NCBI GenBank assembly: GCA_965657085.1
Contig: CBFHND010000003.1
Location: 157,356 to 221,355, forward strand
Direction: 5' to 3'
DNA length: 64,000 nucleotides
Origin: CBFHND01 sp965657085
Lineage (GTDB): Bacteria; Pseudomonadota; Alphaproteobacteria; Rhodobacterales; Rhodobacteraceae
Positions within the stretch are counted from its first letter, which is position 1. The number at the start of each line of letters is the position of its first letter. The notes beneath the pieces are model-generated. The model ran no database searches, was not told the DNA's origin, and saw only the letters and a program-made list of their open reading frames with translations. Positions 37,225 to 45,666 of this stretch are shown here, in pieces. The translations under genes and the position numbers were made by a program.

Positions 37225-37608
37225 ATGGCCGCTCAGCTTGAACACACCAACTTCACTGTCTCCGATCCCGATGCCACGGCAAAATGGATGTGCGATCTGT
37301 TTGGCTGGCATGTGCGGTGGACCGGAGGCTCGCGCGATGTGGGCTATTCGGTGCACGTGGGAACCGACACGCACTACCTCGCGCTCTACGTCCCCAAAGA
37401 TGGCGGATTAAGGCCACGCGAAGACCACTACATGACCAACGGCGGCCTGAACCATATCGCGGTGGTGGTCGACGACATCGCAAACATGCGAACGCGCGTG
37501 GCCGACCACGGGTTCACCCCGGGCGAACACTTCGACTACGAACCCGGTGAACGCTTCTATTTCCATGACCATGACGGCATCGAATACGAGGTTGTGTCAT
37601 ACGACTGA
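37225..37608 (+). CDS. VOC-family (glyoxalase/bleomycin resistance-like) protein under SoxR control
   Basis: 127 residues from the ATG at 37225 with AAAGGA seven bases upstream. The VOC fold reads LEHTNFTVSDPDATAKWMCDLFGW at the start, NGGLNHIAVVVDDI in the middle and the closing FYFHDHDGIEYEVVSYD. The candidate metal ligands H6 and the late E of the IEYE motif are present. The substrate is unknown. The SoxR box directly upstream suggests a role in redox-cycler stress. Confidence 0.88.
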   Translation: MAAQLEHTNFTVSDPDATAKWMCDLFGWHVRWTGGSRDVGYSVHVGTDTHYLALYVPKDGGLRPREDHYMTNGGLNHIAVVVDDIANMRTRVADHGFTPGEHFDYEPGERFYFHDHDGIEYEVVSYD

Positions 37609-37687
37609 TCCTCGGCGCTTTCGGTTTCTTCGGGCCATCAGAACACCCGAAATGGCCAAAGTCCGCTGACAGAGCGCGATACCGCTC

Positions 37688-37711
37688 AAAAAGTCCGGCC
37701 ACAGGCCGGAC
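37688..37711 (-). terminator. Orphan terminator-like hairpin upstream of greA
   Basis: On the minus strand, GTCCGGCC pairs with GGCCGGAC across a TGT loop and is followed by TTTTTGAG. It looks like an intrinsic terminator, but no minus-strand gene runs into it, since the VOC and greA genes lie on the plus strand. It might stop antisense transcripts or end a small RNA. Confidence 0.55.
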
Positions 37712-37818
37712 AGAAGCCCCCCATCCCCTCTTGCAATTCCCCGCGCCAATGGGTCAGGTAACATGCAACATTTACCTCGCGACCCCTTTTGGGCCGCCCG
37801 ACCCGTTGGACAGCAGCC

Positions 37819-38289
37819 ATGGACAAGATCCCGATGACCCGCAAGGGGCACACAGACCTTGAGACCGAACTCAAGCACCTCAAGACCGTCGAACGGCCTG
37901 CCATCATCAAGGCCATCGCAGAGGCGCGCGAACACGGCGACCTGTCGGAAAACGCCGAATACCATTCCGCCAAGGAAAAACAGTCCTTCATCGAAGGCCG
38001 TATCAAGGAACTGGAAGGCGTGATTTCGCTGGCCGAAGTCATCGACCCCACCAAGCTTTCCGGTGCAATCAAGTTCGGTGCCACCGTGACGCTGGTCGAT
38101 GAAGACACGGACGAGGAAAAGACCTATCAGATCGTCGGTGAATACGAGGCCAACATCGAGGCCGGGTTGCTGAACATCCGCTCGCCCATCGCCCGCGCCC
38201 TGATCGGCAAGGACGAAGGCGACAGCGTCGAAGTGCGCACCCCCGGTGGGGACAAGGCCTATGAAGTTCTGAAAATCATCTACGCCTGA
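37819..38289 (+). CDS. greA: Transcription elongation factor GreA
   Basis: Rescues backtracked RNA polymerase by stimulating transcript cleavage. 156 residues, the usual length, from the ATG at 37819 (MDKIPMTRKGHTDLETEL). The coiled-coil tip motif GDLSENAEYHSAKEKQ is intact, with the acidic residues needed at the active site. The ribosome site is weak (GGA before the ATG). Twelve bases separate it from the next gene. Confidence 0.95.
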   Translation: MDKIPMTRKGHTDLETELKHLKTVERPAIIKAIAEAREHGDLSENAEYHSAKEKQSFIEGRIKELEGVISLAEVIDPTKLSGAIKFGATVTLVDEDTDEEKTYQIVGEYEANIEAGLLNIRSPIARALIGKDEGDSVEVRTPGGDKAYEVLKIIYA

Positions 38290-38301
38290 TCGGACGCCAC
38301 C

Positions 38302-39369
38302 ATGGCTGACACCCAGCCCCCTGCATCCTCTTCCAATGCTCCACCCCGGCGCACCGCCGGGCAGAAACCCGCGCGCCCAACGCCGCTGGGCATTTACGAC
38401 CGCCCCCGCACCGGCGGCATCAGCAGCATCGAGATCATCGCGCTGGCGCTGTCGGCGCTTTGGCTGATCGGATCGGCCATCTTCTTTCTGACGCTCGACG
38501 TTGAACCGGCCAACGACGGCACGGACGGGATACGGTTCCTGATGACCATGCTGTCGATCTTCATGCCCGTGGCGATGATCTGGGTGGCGGCCACCGCCGC
38601 CCGTTCCAGCCGCGTGATGCGCGAAGAAAGCCAGCGCCTGCAGGCCGCCATCGACGCCATCCGCCAGGCCTATATCGCCCAGCAACAGGGCCGCGATCTC
38701 AGCACCGAACCCTCTGTCGCGCGCAAGCTTGATGAAATTGCCGCGGCCGCGCGCAAGACCGAAACCGCGCTGGCCACTTTCTCGACCCGCCGCGACGCCG
38801 CTGAACCTGCGCGCCCGGCCCCTGCCCCGTTGGCCGCACCCGCAGCCGATGAACAACCGGCCCTTGCCCTCGGCACCCAGGTCGAGGACATCTCGCCGCC
38901 GCTGCCCCATGCCGATTTCATCCGCGCGCTCAACTTCCCCGAAACCGCCGAAGACGAGGCCGGTTTCGCCGCTCTGCGCCGCGCGCTCAAGGACCGTCCC
39001 ACCGCCCAGATGATACAGGCCGCTCAGGACGTTCTGACCCTGCTGAGCCAGGATGGCATCTATATGGATGACCTGCGCCCCGACCGTGCCCGCCCCGAGA
39101 TCTGGCGCGCCTTTGCCCAAGGCACACGCGGACGCAGCGTCGCGGCCCTTGGTGGCGTGCGTGATCGGTCATCGCTGGCGCTGACGGCAGGCCGCATGAA
39201 GCAGGACCCGATCTTCCGCGATGCGGCGCACCACTTCCTGCGCCGCTTCGACAAGAGCTTTGCCGCCTTTGAGCAAACGGCAACAGACGCCGAAATCTCC
39301 GGCCTCAGCGACACGCGCACCGCACGCGCCTTCATGCTTCTGGGCCGTGTCGCCGGGACCTTCGACTAG
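38302..39369 (+). CDS. Conserved membrane protein of unknown function
   Basis: 355 residues. A proline-rich N-terminal tail (about 1-40) is followed by two membrane segments (SIEIIALALSALWLIGSAIFFL and FLMTMLSIFMPVAMIWVAATAA). Then comes a coiled-coil-like stretch (VMREESQRLQAAIDAIRQAYIAQQQ), an Ala-Pro linker and a helical C-terminal domain (ADFIRALNFPETAEDEAGF onwards). It follows greA closely and could be read from it. No family was recognised. Confidence 0.65.
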   Translation: MADTQPPASSSNAPPRRTAGQKPARPTPLGIYDRPRTGGISSIEIIALALSALWLIGSAIFFLTLDVEPANDGTDGIRFLMTMLSIFMPVAMIWVAATAARSSRVMREESQRLQAAIDAIRQAYIAQQQGRDLSTEPSVARKLDEIAAAARKTETALATFSTRRDAAEPARPAPAPLAAPAADEQPALALGTQVEDISPPLPHADFIRALNFPETAEDEAGFAALRRALKDRPTAQMIQAAQDVLTLLSQDGIYMDDLRPDRARPEIWRAFAQGTRGRSVAALGGVRDRSSLALTAGRMKQDPIFRDAAHHFLRRFDKSFAAFEQTATDAEISGLSDTRTARAFMLLGRVAGTFD

Positions 39370-39377
39370 GGCGCCGA

Positions 39378-41465
39378 TCAGATCCCGAAACTGCTGTAGG
39401 GGATAAAGCGCACGGGGTCGCCCTTGCGCACATCCAGCGCGCCATCGGGCAATTCCACCAGTCCCTCGGCCCAGCTCAGCCCGCTGATCCGCCCCGACCC
39501 TTCAGAGGCAAAGACTTCCACCCGGCCCTCCCGCACCCGCGCGCGCAGATACTCGCGGCGGCCCGGTTTCTTGGATTTCTCGAAGGCGGCGGGCATATCG
39601 AACCCCTGCGGTTCCCGCCACGCCTGCCCCGCCATCACGGCGAGCGCAGGCGTTGCAAACACCAGCGTGCACACCATCGCCGCCACCGGGTTGCCCGGCA
39701 GGCCGAAAACCGGCGTACCGTCCCACAGGCCCAGCGCCAAAGGCCGCCCCGGCTTGACCGCGATGCGCCACATCTGCATCGCCCCGGCCCCGCGCAACAG
39801 GGCCGACACGTGGTCCTCATCCCCTGCTGACGCGCCGCCACTGGTCAGGATCACATCCGCCTGCGCAGCCCCCGCCGTCAGCGTCCGGGCCAGCTTCGCT
39901 GGATCATCCGGCACCCGGCCAAGGTCAACGGCCTCATACCCCAGCCGCGCCACAAGGCTCAGCAACATGGGACGGTTGGCATCGAAAATCTGTGTCTCAC
40001 CCGCATCCGATCCGGCCTCGGCCAATTCGTCCCCGGTCGACAAGACGCCAACCTTCAACGCCGCGCGCACCTCGACGTGTCCCACGCCCGTGGCCGCCAA
40101 CAGCGCCATATCCGCAGGGGTCACGCGCCGCCCCGCACGCAGGATCACATCGTCCGCGCCCACATCCTCGCCCGCGCGCCGGGTGTTGGCACCGGGTTTG
40201 ATCGGCCCACGAAAGGCAATCTGATCAGCACCCGCCGTCACGTCCTCCTGCAACACGACCGTGTCCACACCCTCGGGCAGAAACGCGCCCGTCAGCACCC
40301 GCACCGCATGGCCTTCAGGAACCGCGCCCTCGAAATCCCCGCCTGCCGCCGCGCGCCCTTGCAGCAACGGCAAAACATGCACGCCCTCGGGCCGCCCCCC
40401 GGCAAAGCCATAGCCATCAACGGCCGTGTTCGGGCGCGGCGGGTTCGACCGTGCGGCCACAACCTCCTGTGCCAACACCCGGCCCAAGGCTGCGGCCACC
40501 GGCACCGATTGGGTGGCCGTCACCACGTGAAGCCGTGTCCGCAACAGGTCCAACGCCTCGTCCACCGGGGTCCAATGTGTCCCCGGCGGCAGGGCGAAAC
40601 AGTCGTTGCGCAAAGGCGGCGGCGCAATCGGCGCGTCCTTCAGAACGTCCTCATGCCCCAGCCCCAGAATCCACCCTTCCTCGGGCGCCTCCACATCCAG
40701 CATCCGCGCCAGGGTGCCCGGCTCCAGCGCCGAAAGCATCCGCGCCACCTCGTGTACCTGCCACGCGTCCTTGATCCACCCCTCGGGCGCGGGGCCAACC
40801 ATCATCGACGGCCAAATCTCGACCAGGCCAACACCGCCCTGCAGCGCCTGAAACGGCCACACGCACAGATCGTCGCCAAACCGCCGCCGCAACCGTGCCA
40901 GCACCGGCAGCCCCATCAACGCCTGACCGCCCACCGACCCCACACCGCTCAACTGCCACAGGGCAAAGGCCCCCTTGGCCTGCGCTTCGGCCATGCGCCT
41001 TTCGGTCATGCCATGCCCGGTGCGCGCCGTCCCCTTGCGCGGCAGATGGGCGATGTCACGCTTCAGCGCATTGCCCCAGAACGGCCCGACGCCGGGAAAC
41101 TGCTCATTGATTGCACCCGCCACGTCAAAGCGGTTGTTGGCCCCTGGCGCATCCTCGATCCGCGCCTCCAGCCAATCCCAGAGCGCCAATGGATCGTCCG
41201 ACCCGCACACCCGCGCGGCAAACCCCGCTGGATAGCCGAAGGGAAAGTCAAATCCCGCCAGCACCCGCCGCCCCGCCGCGCGTTCCTGCGCGATGGTGTC
41301 CCCGATCCACGCCTCGGCGGCGGCCCGGTTGCGCAGGTACACCGGCGCGCCCGCGCGCCCGTCCTGCGCAAGGCAGGCCCAGATCGCATCGGCAACGGGC
41401 CGTGGCCCCCGATCATTGCCGCCGGACCAATCGACCATCAGGATGCTGTCCCAAGACGTGGTCAA
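39378..41465 (-). CDS. DUF429-like/MoeA fusion protein
   Basis: 695 residues in two parts. Residues about 1-285 (WDSILMVDWSGGND at the start, then RRVLAGFDFPFGYPAGFAARV) resemble DUF429-type RNase H-like domains, with Asp residues at the expected acidic positions. Residues about 290-695 are MoeA, which inserts molybdate into molybdopterin (RPNTAVDGYGFAGG, STGDELAEAG, GGASAGDEDHV, GLPGNPVAAM). It overlaps mobB (ATGA), ending an operon for Mo-cofactor and formate-dehydrogenase maturation. Confidence 0.88.
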   Translation of the reverse strand: MTTSWDSILMVDWSGGNDRGPRPVADAIWACLAQDGRAGAPVYLRNRAAAEAWIGDTIAQERAAGRRVLAGFDFPFGYPAGFAARVCGSDDPLALWDWLEARIEDAPGANNRFDVAGAINEQFPGVGPFWGNALKRDIAHLPRKGTARTGHGMTERRMAEAQAKGAFALWQLSGVGSVGGQALMGLPVLARLRRRFGDDLCVWPFQALQGGVGLVEIWPSMMVGPAPEGWIKDAWQVHEVARMLSALEPGTLARMLDVEAPEEGWILGLGHEDVLKDAPIAPPPLRNDCFALPPGTHWTPVDEALDLLRTRLHVVTATQSVPVAAALGRVLAQEVVAARSNPPRPNTAVDGYGFAGGRPEGVHVLPLLQGRAAAGGDFEGAVPEGHAVRVLTGAFLPEGVDTVVLQEDVTAGADQIAFRGPIKPGANTRRAGEDVGADDVILRAGRRVTPADMALLAATGVGHVEVRAALKVGVLSTGDELAEAGSDAGETQIFDANRPMLLSLVARLGYEAVDLGRVPDDPAKLARTLTAGAAQADVILTSGGASAGDEDHVSALLRGAGAMQMWRIAVKPGRPLALGLWDGTPVFGLPGNPVAAMVCTLVFATPALAVMAGQAWREPQGFDMPAAFEKSKKPGRREYLRARVREGRVEVFASEGSGRISGLSWAEGLVELPDGALDVRKGDPVRFIPYSSFGI

Positions 41466-41953
41466 AGCCCCACCTCAGACAGAATGAAATCGGCAATCGC
41501 GCCCGTGTCATTGAGGTCGAACACCGGCACCGCCACATCGACCGCGCAATCGGCGGCCACCGCGCGCACGGACGGATCGCCGGGCGCGATCAGCGGATTG
41601 CCCGGCTCGGCCCTGTGCGCCTCGACCTTGGGGTGGCCGTCGCGCTTGTACCCTTCGACCAACACCAGATCGACCGGTGCCAGCTTGGCCAGAAGCACCT
41701 CAAGCGGCGGCTCGTCCTCGTCCTTCAATTCGTGCATCAGCGCAAAGCGGTTGCGCGAGGCCAGCAGCACTTCGGTGGCCCCCGCAGCGCGGTGGCGATG
41801 ACTGTCCTTGCCCGGGTGATCCACGTCAAAGCTGTGGTGGGCGTGCTTGACCGTGCTGACCGTGTGACCACGCCCGGTGATCTCGGTCACCAGCCGTTCC
41901 ATCAACCCGGTCTTGCCCGCGTTCTTCCAGCCAACGACGCCGTAAATCCTCAT
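41462..41953 (-). CDS. mobB: Molybdopterin-guanine dinucleotide biosynthesis adaptor MobB
   Basis: 163 residues. The P-loop GWKNAGKTGLMERL is at about 8-21, and the VKHAHHSFDVDHPGKDSHRHRAAGATEVL block is the MobB signature. It binds GTP and helps MobA form the guanine dinucleotide cofactor. The ATG overlaps the mobA stop (ATGA), and its own stop overlaps the MoeA fusion start. Confidence 0.93.
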   Translation of the reverse strand: MRIYGVVGWKNAGKTGLMERLVTEITGRGHTVSTVKHAHHSFDVDHPGKDSHRHRAAGATEVLLASRNRFALMHELKDEDEPPLEVLLAKLAPVDLVLVEGYKRDGHPKVEAHRAEPGNPLIAPGDPSVRAVAADCAVDVAVPVFDLNDTGAIADFILSEVGL

Positions 41954-42594
41954 CCCTGCCCTTTCAATATCTCGGCCGCACGGGCCAGATCATCCGGTGT
42001 GTTCACATTGAAAAACGGATCAAACCCGGCCACGGGAAATTCCGCAAGCCGCCCGTCGTGTGTGTCGGTCCACAGCACCACCTTGCGCAGCCCGTCCTTG
42101 AGAGCGCGGCGCAGATCATCGCGCAGGGCCACGGGCCAAATCCCGAACGTCGGATGCCGTATCAGGCCCGAGCGGGACATGGATTTCGTCTCTTCCTCGC
42201 CCCGCGGTGTCGCTGCCAACGCCAGCGGGTGTTTCATCCCTTCGGTGGCCAGCAACAGGCGCGGCACCAGATCACAGGGGAAAAACGGCGTGTCGCCCGC
42301 CACTGTCACAACCGTGTCCGCGCCCTGCGCCGCCGCCCAGTCCAGTCCCGCCAGAACCCCGGCCAAAGGCCCCGCGAACCCTTCGATACTGTCGGCAATC
42401 ACCGGAAGGCCCAAACCTTCAAACCGCGCCGCATCCCCGTTCGCATTCAGCGCAACGGCAGCCACCTGCGGGGCCAACCGCGCGACAACATGGCTCAGCA
42501 AGGTGCCATCGCCCAACGGCAACAGCGCCTTGTCCCCGCCGCCCATCCGCGTGGCCAAACCACCCGCAAGGATCACGCCCACCGGCTGTTTCAT
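41950..42594 (-). CDS. mobA: Molybdenum cofactor guanylyltransferase MobA
   Basis: Adds GMP to Mo-molybdopterin to form the MGD cofactor. 214 residues from the ATG at 42594 (MKQPVGVILAGGLATRMGGGDKAL), with the nucleotidyltransferase loop LAGGLATRMGGGDKAL at 9-24. VAGDTPFFP carries the metal-binding D, and the FFNVNTPDDLA end is typical. It overlaps genes on both sides by stop/start ATGA. Confidence 0.95.
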   Translation of the reverse strand: MKQPVGVILAGGLATRMGGGDKALLPLGDGTLLSHVVARLAPQVAAVALNANGDAARFEGLGLPVIADSIEGFAGPLAGVLAGLDWAAAQGADTVVTVAGDTPFFPCDLVPRLLLATEGMKHPLALAATPRGEEETKSMSRSGLIRHPTFGIWPVALRDDLRRALKDGLRKVVLWTDTHDGRLAEFPVAGFDPFFNVNTPDDLARAAEILKGQG

Positions 42595-43001
42595 GTCGCC
42601 TGCTCCTCCGATCGTGGCCACCGACCGGCCAGCAGTACCAGAACCACGCATCCCGCCAGCACCAGTCCCAATCCCGTCCATCCCAAGGCGATCACCGCGC
42701 CCAGCGCCAGTGCGCCATACAGAACCCCCATCACCAGCCGCATCCGTGCCACCGCGCCGAGCAGGGCAGCGGCTTCGGCCACATCCGCAGGGACCCCGTA
42801 AAGCATGATCCGCGTCTGCAGGGCGCGGCTGCGAAAGGCCACGCCGTCCCCTTCGGGCCAGCACAGCCGGGTGCGCGTGGCCTCGGGCGCAAGGCTCAAG
42901 GCCTGCACGATCACGCTCCACTGCGCCATGAAGGTGATGCGCCCCACAACGGCAAGGATCAAAGCCGCAAGGGCCAGCAGAACGCCCAGCCAGACGCTCA
43001 T
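42591..43001 (-). CDS. Small membrane protein in the Mo-cofactor operon
   Basis: 136 residues with three likely membrane segments: MSVWLGVLLALAALILAVVG, RLVMGVLYGALALGAVIALGW and LGLVLAGCVVLVLLAG. A soluble part (residues about 31-80) lies between them. No family recognised. It overlaps fdhD before and mobA after (ATGA each), so a role in formate-dehydrogenase or Mo-cofactor work is likely by context only. Confidence 0.7.
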   Translation of the reverse strand: MSVWLGVLLALAALILAVVGRITFMAQWSVIVQALSLAPEATRTRLCWPEGDGVAFRSRALQTRIMLYGVPADVAEAAALLGAVARMRLVMGVLYGALALGAVIALGWTGLGLVLAGCVVLVLLAGRWPRSEEQAT

Positions 43002-43888
43002 CCCTGCGCCCCCTTGCGCCCGGATTTGCGCGGCTCGTCCTGCACTGCACCGGGGTCGGCATCGCGGATCAGGCGGTCTTCACCGGCCAGACAGACAAAC
43101 CGCTGCCCCCGCATCCGCCCGATCAACGTCAGCCCCACCTCGCGCGCGATCTCGACGCCCCATGCGGTGAAGCCAGACCGCGAGGCCAGCACAGGAATGC
43201 CCATCATCGCTGTCTTGATCACCATTTCCGAGGTCAATCGCCCCGTGGTGTAGAGGATCTTGTCATCCGCCCCCACGCCTTCGTCCAGCATCCAGCCCGC
43301 GATCTTGTCCACCGCGTTGTGGCGGCCCACGTCTTCCATGTAGACCAGCGGGCGATCCTCATGGCACAGCACCGTGCCATGGATCGCCCCCGCCTCAAGA
43401 TACAGCGACGGCGTGCGGTTGATCGCAGCGCTCAGGGCATAAAGCCACGATGTCCGCACAGGCGTCTCCGGCAGGCGCACGCCCTCCAGCCCCTCCATCA
43501 TATCGCCAAAGACCGTGCCCACGGCACAGCCGCTGGTGCGGGTCTTCTTCTTCAGCTTTTCCTCGTGGTCCGTCTCGACCGCTGTGCGCACCACCACGAC
43601 CTGCAATTCATCATCGTAATCCACACCGGTGATCACATCGCCGTCACTCAACATGCCCTGATTGCGCAGGAACCCCAGTGCCAGATACTCGGGATAGTCC
43701 CCGATGGTCATGGCAGTGACGATCTCCTGACGGTTCAGGTAAATCGTCAGGGGCCGTTCTTCGACCACCGAAATGGCAACCTCCGCCCCGGTGTGGTCAT
43801 GGCCCGTCACCGCCCGCGTCAGCCCCGCGCGCGCGGGGTCCGGCGCAACCAGATAGCCCGACAGATCGCGTGTTTTGGCCAATTGCAT
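42998..43888 (-). CDS. fdhD: Formate dehydrogenase accessory sulfurtransferase FdhD
   Basis: Transfers sulfur from a cysteine desulfurase to the Mo-bisMGD cofactor. 296 residues from the ATG at 43888 (MQLAKTRDLSGYLV), chosen over an ATG 15 codons earlier that overlaps the azlC upstream region; a purine-rich run GGGAGGGG abuts the ATG, so the start is uncertain. ERPLTIYLN, CHEDRPLVYMEDVGRHNAVDK and TTGRLTSEMVIKT are FdhD motifs. The sulfur-transfer loop reads SGCAVGTVFG: a single Cys, not the E. coli CxxC. Confidence 0.92.
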   Translation of the reverse strand: MQLAKTRDLSGYLVAPDPARAGLTRAVTGHDHTGAEVAISVVEERPLTIYLNRQEIVTAMTIGDYPEYLALGFLRNQGMLSDGDVITGVDYDDELQVVVVRTAVETDHEEKLKKKTRTSGCAVGTVFGDMMEGLEGVRLPETPVRTSWLYALSAAINRTPSLYLEAGAIHGTVLCHEDRPLVYMEDVGRHNAVDKIAGWMLDEGVGADDKILYTTGRLTSEMVIKTAMMGIPVLASRSGFTAWGVEIAREVGLTLIGRMRGQRFVCLAGEDRLIRDADPGAVQDEPRKSGRKGAQG

Positions 43889-43936
43889 CCCCTCCCGTTG
43901 CCCGCTACCCCTTTCAGCGCAGTCTAGGGTCACTCA

Positions 43937-44650
43937 ATGCCTATCACCACCACCAAATCGGCCTATTGGTCCGGCTTTCGCGATGGCACGCCGTTCATTC
44001 TGGTGGCCGCCCCCTTTGCCGTGCTGTTCGGGGTGCTGGCGACCGAGGCTGGCCTGAACCTTTTTGAGGTGATGTCGTTTTCGGTGGTGGTCATCGCCGG
44101 GGCCGCGCAATTCACCGCCCTGCAATTGATGCAGGAAAATGCGCCCACGCTTGTGGTGATCGTTTCGGCCCTTGCAGTGAACCTGCGGGTGGCAATGTAT
44201 TCCGCGGCGCTGACCCCCTATATCGGGCAGGCCCCGCTGTGGCACCGGGCCTTTGCCGCCTACATGCTTGTCGATCAAAGCTATGCGCTCAGCCACGTGA
44301 AATACGAGACCGAACCGCAAATGTCGGTGCCCCAGCGCATCGCCTATTTCTTTGGCACCTGTTCACCCATCATTCCCACATGGCTGGGCGCCAGCTTTCT
44401 GGGCGCTTGGCTGGGCACCGGCCTGCCACCCAGCCTGCCGCTGGACTTCGCGCTGCCCGTGACCTTCCTGTCGATGATCGCACCGATGTTACGCAGCATT
44501 CCCCACCTGATCGCGGCCGTGGTGGCGATCTGCGTGGCACTGGTGGCGTCGGTCGTGCCCTATTCGCTGGGCCTGATCATCGCGGGCTTCTCCGGCATGA
44601 TCGCGGGCGCGCAGGCCGAACTCTGGCTGCAAAGGCGCGCCGATGGATAA
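43937..44650 (+). CDS. azlC: AzlC family amino-acid exporter subunit
   Basis: 237 residues with about seven hydrophobic segments. FRDGTPFILVAAPFAVLFGVLATEAGL and AGAAQFTALQLM are AzlC motifs. AzlC with AzlD (YgaZ/YgaH) exports branched-chain amino acids. It overlaps azlD by eight bases and is divergent from fdhD with starts about 50 bases apart. Confidence 0.92.
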   Translation: MPITTTKSAYWSGFRDGTPFILVAAPFAVLFGVLATEAGLNLFEVMSFSVVVIAGAAQFTALQLMQENAPTLVVIVSALAVNLRVAMYSAALTPYIGQAPLWHRAFAAYMLVDQSYALSHVKYETEPQMSVPQRIAYFFGTCSPIIPTWLGASFLGAWLGTGLPPSLPLDFALPVTFLSMIAPMLRSIPHLIAAVVAICVALVASVVPYSLGLIIAGFSGMIAGAQAELWLQRRADG

Positions 44651-44966
44651 GCTGACGCTCTGGACCGTGATCGTTGCACTTGGCGTGGGCAGCTACGGCT
44701 TGCGCTTTGCCTTTCTGGGGCTGGTCGGCGGCAGACCCCTGCCCGCGTGGCTGATGCGGCATCTGCGCTATACCGCCGTGGCGATCCTGCCCGCGATGTG
44801 CGCGCCTTTGGTGATGTTTTCCAATGCCACCGAAACAGGCCCCGATCCGGCGCGGCTGGCAGCGGCTGCAATGACACTGGCCATGGGTGCAGCCTTTCGA
44901 AACGTCTTTGCCGGGCTTTTCGCCGGGGCCATCACTTTGGGCCTGTGGCTAACACTTCTGGGCTGA
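44643..44966 (+). CDS. azlD: AzlD family amino-acid exporter subunit
   Basis: 107 residues and four hydrophobic segments: WTVIVALGVGSYGLRFAFLGLVGG at the start and FAGLFAGAITLGLWLTLLG at the end. MRHLRYTAVAILPAMCAPL is a typical AzlD block. Translationally coupled to azlC. Confidence 0.9.
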   Translation: MDKLTLWTVIVALGVGSYGLRFAFLGLVGGRPLPAWLMRHLRYTAVAILPAMCAPLVMFSNATETGPDPARLAAAAMTLAMGAAFRNVFAGLFAGAITLGLWLTLLG

Positions 44967-44990
44967 TTGCGGGACGGCGGGCGGGGCGTT

Positions 44991-45007
44991 TTGCCCCAAA
45001 GGGGCAA
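44991..45007. terminator. Hairpin between convergent azlD and lipoprotein gene
   Basis: TTGCCCC and GGGGCAA form a perfect seven-base stem around AAA. It lies between the azlD stop and the stop of the convergent lipoprotein gene. A TT sits at the start but no downstream T-run is present, so its effect is uncertain. Confidence 0.35.
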
Positions 45008-45023
45008 GAGCGCCGTTCAGCCG

Positions 45024-45626
45024 TTATTCCGACAGGTTCAGCGCGGCGATCCCGTCCTGAATCGTGCCTTCGTCGTTCTCGTAGTACACGTCCGTCACCA
45101 CGCCGGGACGCTCCGCGATCTGCTTCATCAGCTTGCCGGGGAACCAGGTCGTCTTGATGCCGTCAAACTCCGGCAGAGCCGCCAGAATGGCCGAGGTCGA
45201 GGAGGTACAGCCCGCATCGCCCACAGCCCCGTGCTTTTGCACCAGCGCCAGCGCCTGTTCCGCTGTGGCGGCGCTGACCTGCATCTGCTGGGTCACCACA
45301 CGGTAGGTGCTGCGCGCATGGGCGCTCTTGTATCCGGCAAAAACCGCAGGCGTCACACCATACAGAACATCCTGATGTTCGGGCACCACGATGTTCTTGA
45401 AGGATCCCGCCGGGTCCCAGATCACCCGCTGCGATCCACTGATCATCAACCCGGTGTGCGCCCCGCTGCCGTTGCGGTTGTTCACCACCGTGATCAGGGT
45501 CAGCGTCGGAGGGCCGGGGTGGCGATAGGCCTTGGCCGCGATCACCGCAGGGTCCGAATCGTTGTTGGGTTTGGTTGTACAGGCCGCAAGCGTGGCCACC
45601 AGAGCCATGGCAATCAAAATCCGCAT
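45024..45626 (-). CDS. Putative lipoprotein of unknown function
   Basis: 200 residues. The signal peptide MRILIAMALVATLAAC ends in a lipobox-like LAAC with C16. The mature part has AKAYRHPGPPTLTLITVVNNRNGSGAHTGLMIS and a central region with one other cysteine (GDAGCTSSTSA). No enzyme motif was recognised. It lies downstream of the cytochrome oxidase micro-gene on the same strand. Confidence 0.75.
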   Translation of the reverse strand: MRILIAMALVATLAACTTKPNNDSDPAVIAAKAYRHPGPPTLTLITVVNNRNGSGAHTGLMISGSQRVIWDPAGSFKNIVVPEHQDVLYGVTPAVFAGYKSAHARSTYRVVTQQMQVSAATAEQALALVQKHGAVGDAGCTSSTSAILAALPEFDGIKTTWFPGKLMKQIAERPGVVTDVYYENDEGTIQDGIAALNLSE

Positions 45627-45666
45627 CTTGCAAAAACCCCTTAAATCACCCCGGAAATATCGAGGG

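Noticed and set aside
37686..38108. Minus-strand frame ending in FCPACGRTF, like half a zinc ribbon
   Set aside because: Only one CxxC is present, the frame lies mostly antisense to greA, and the last codons are made by the hairpin itself.
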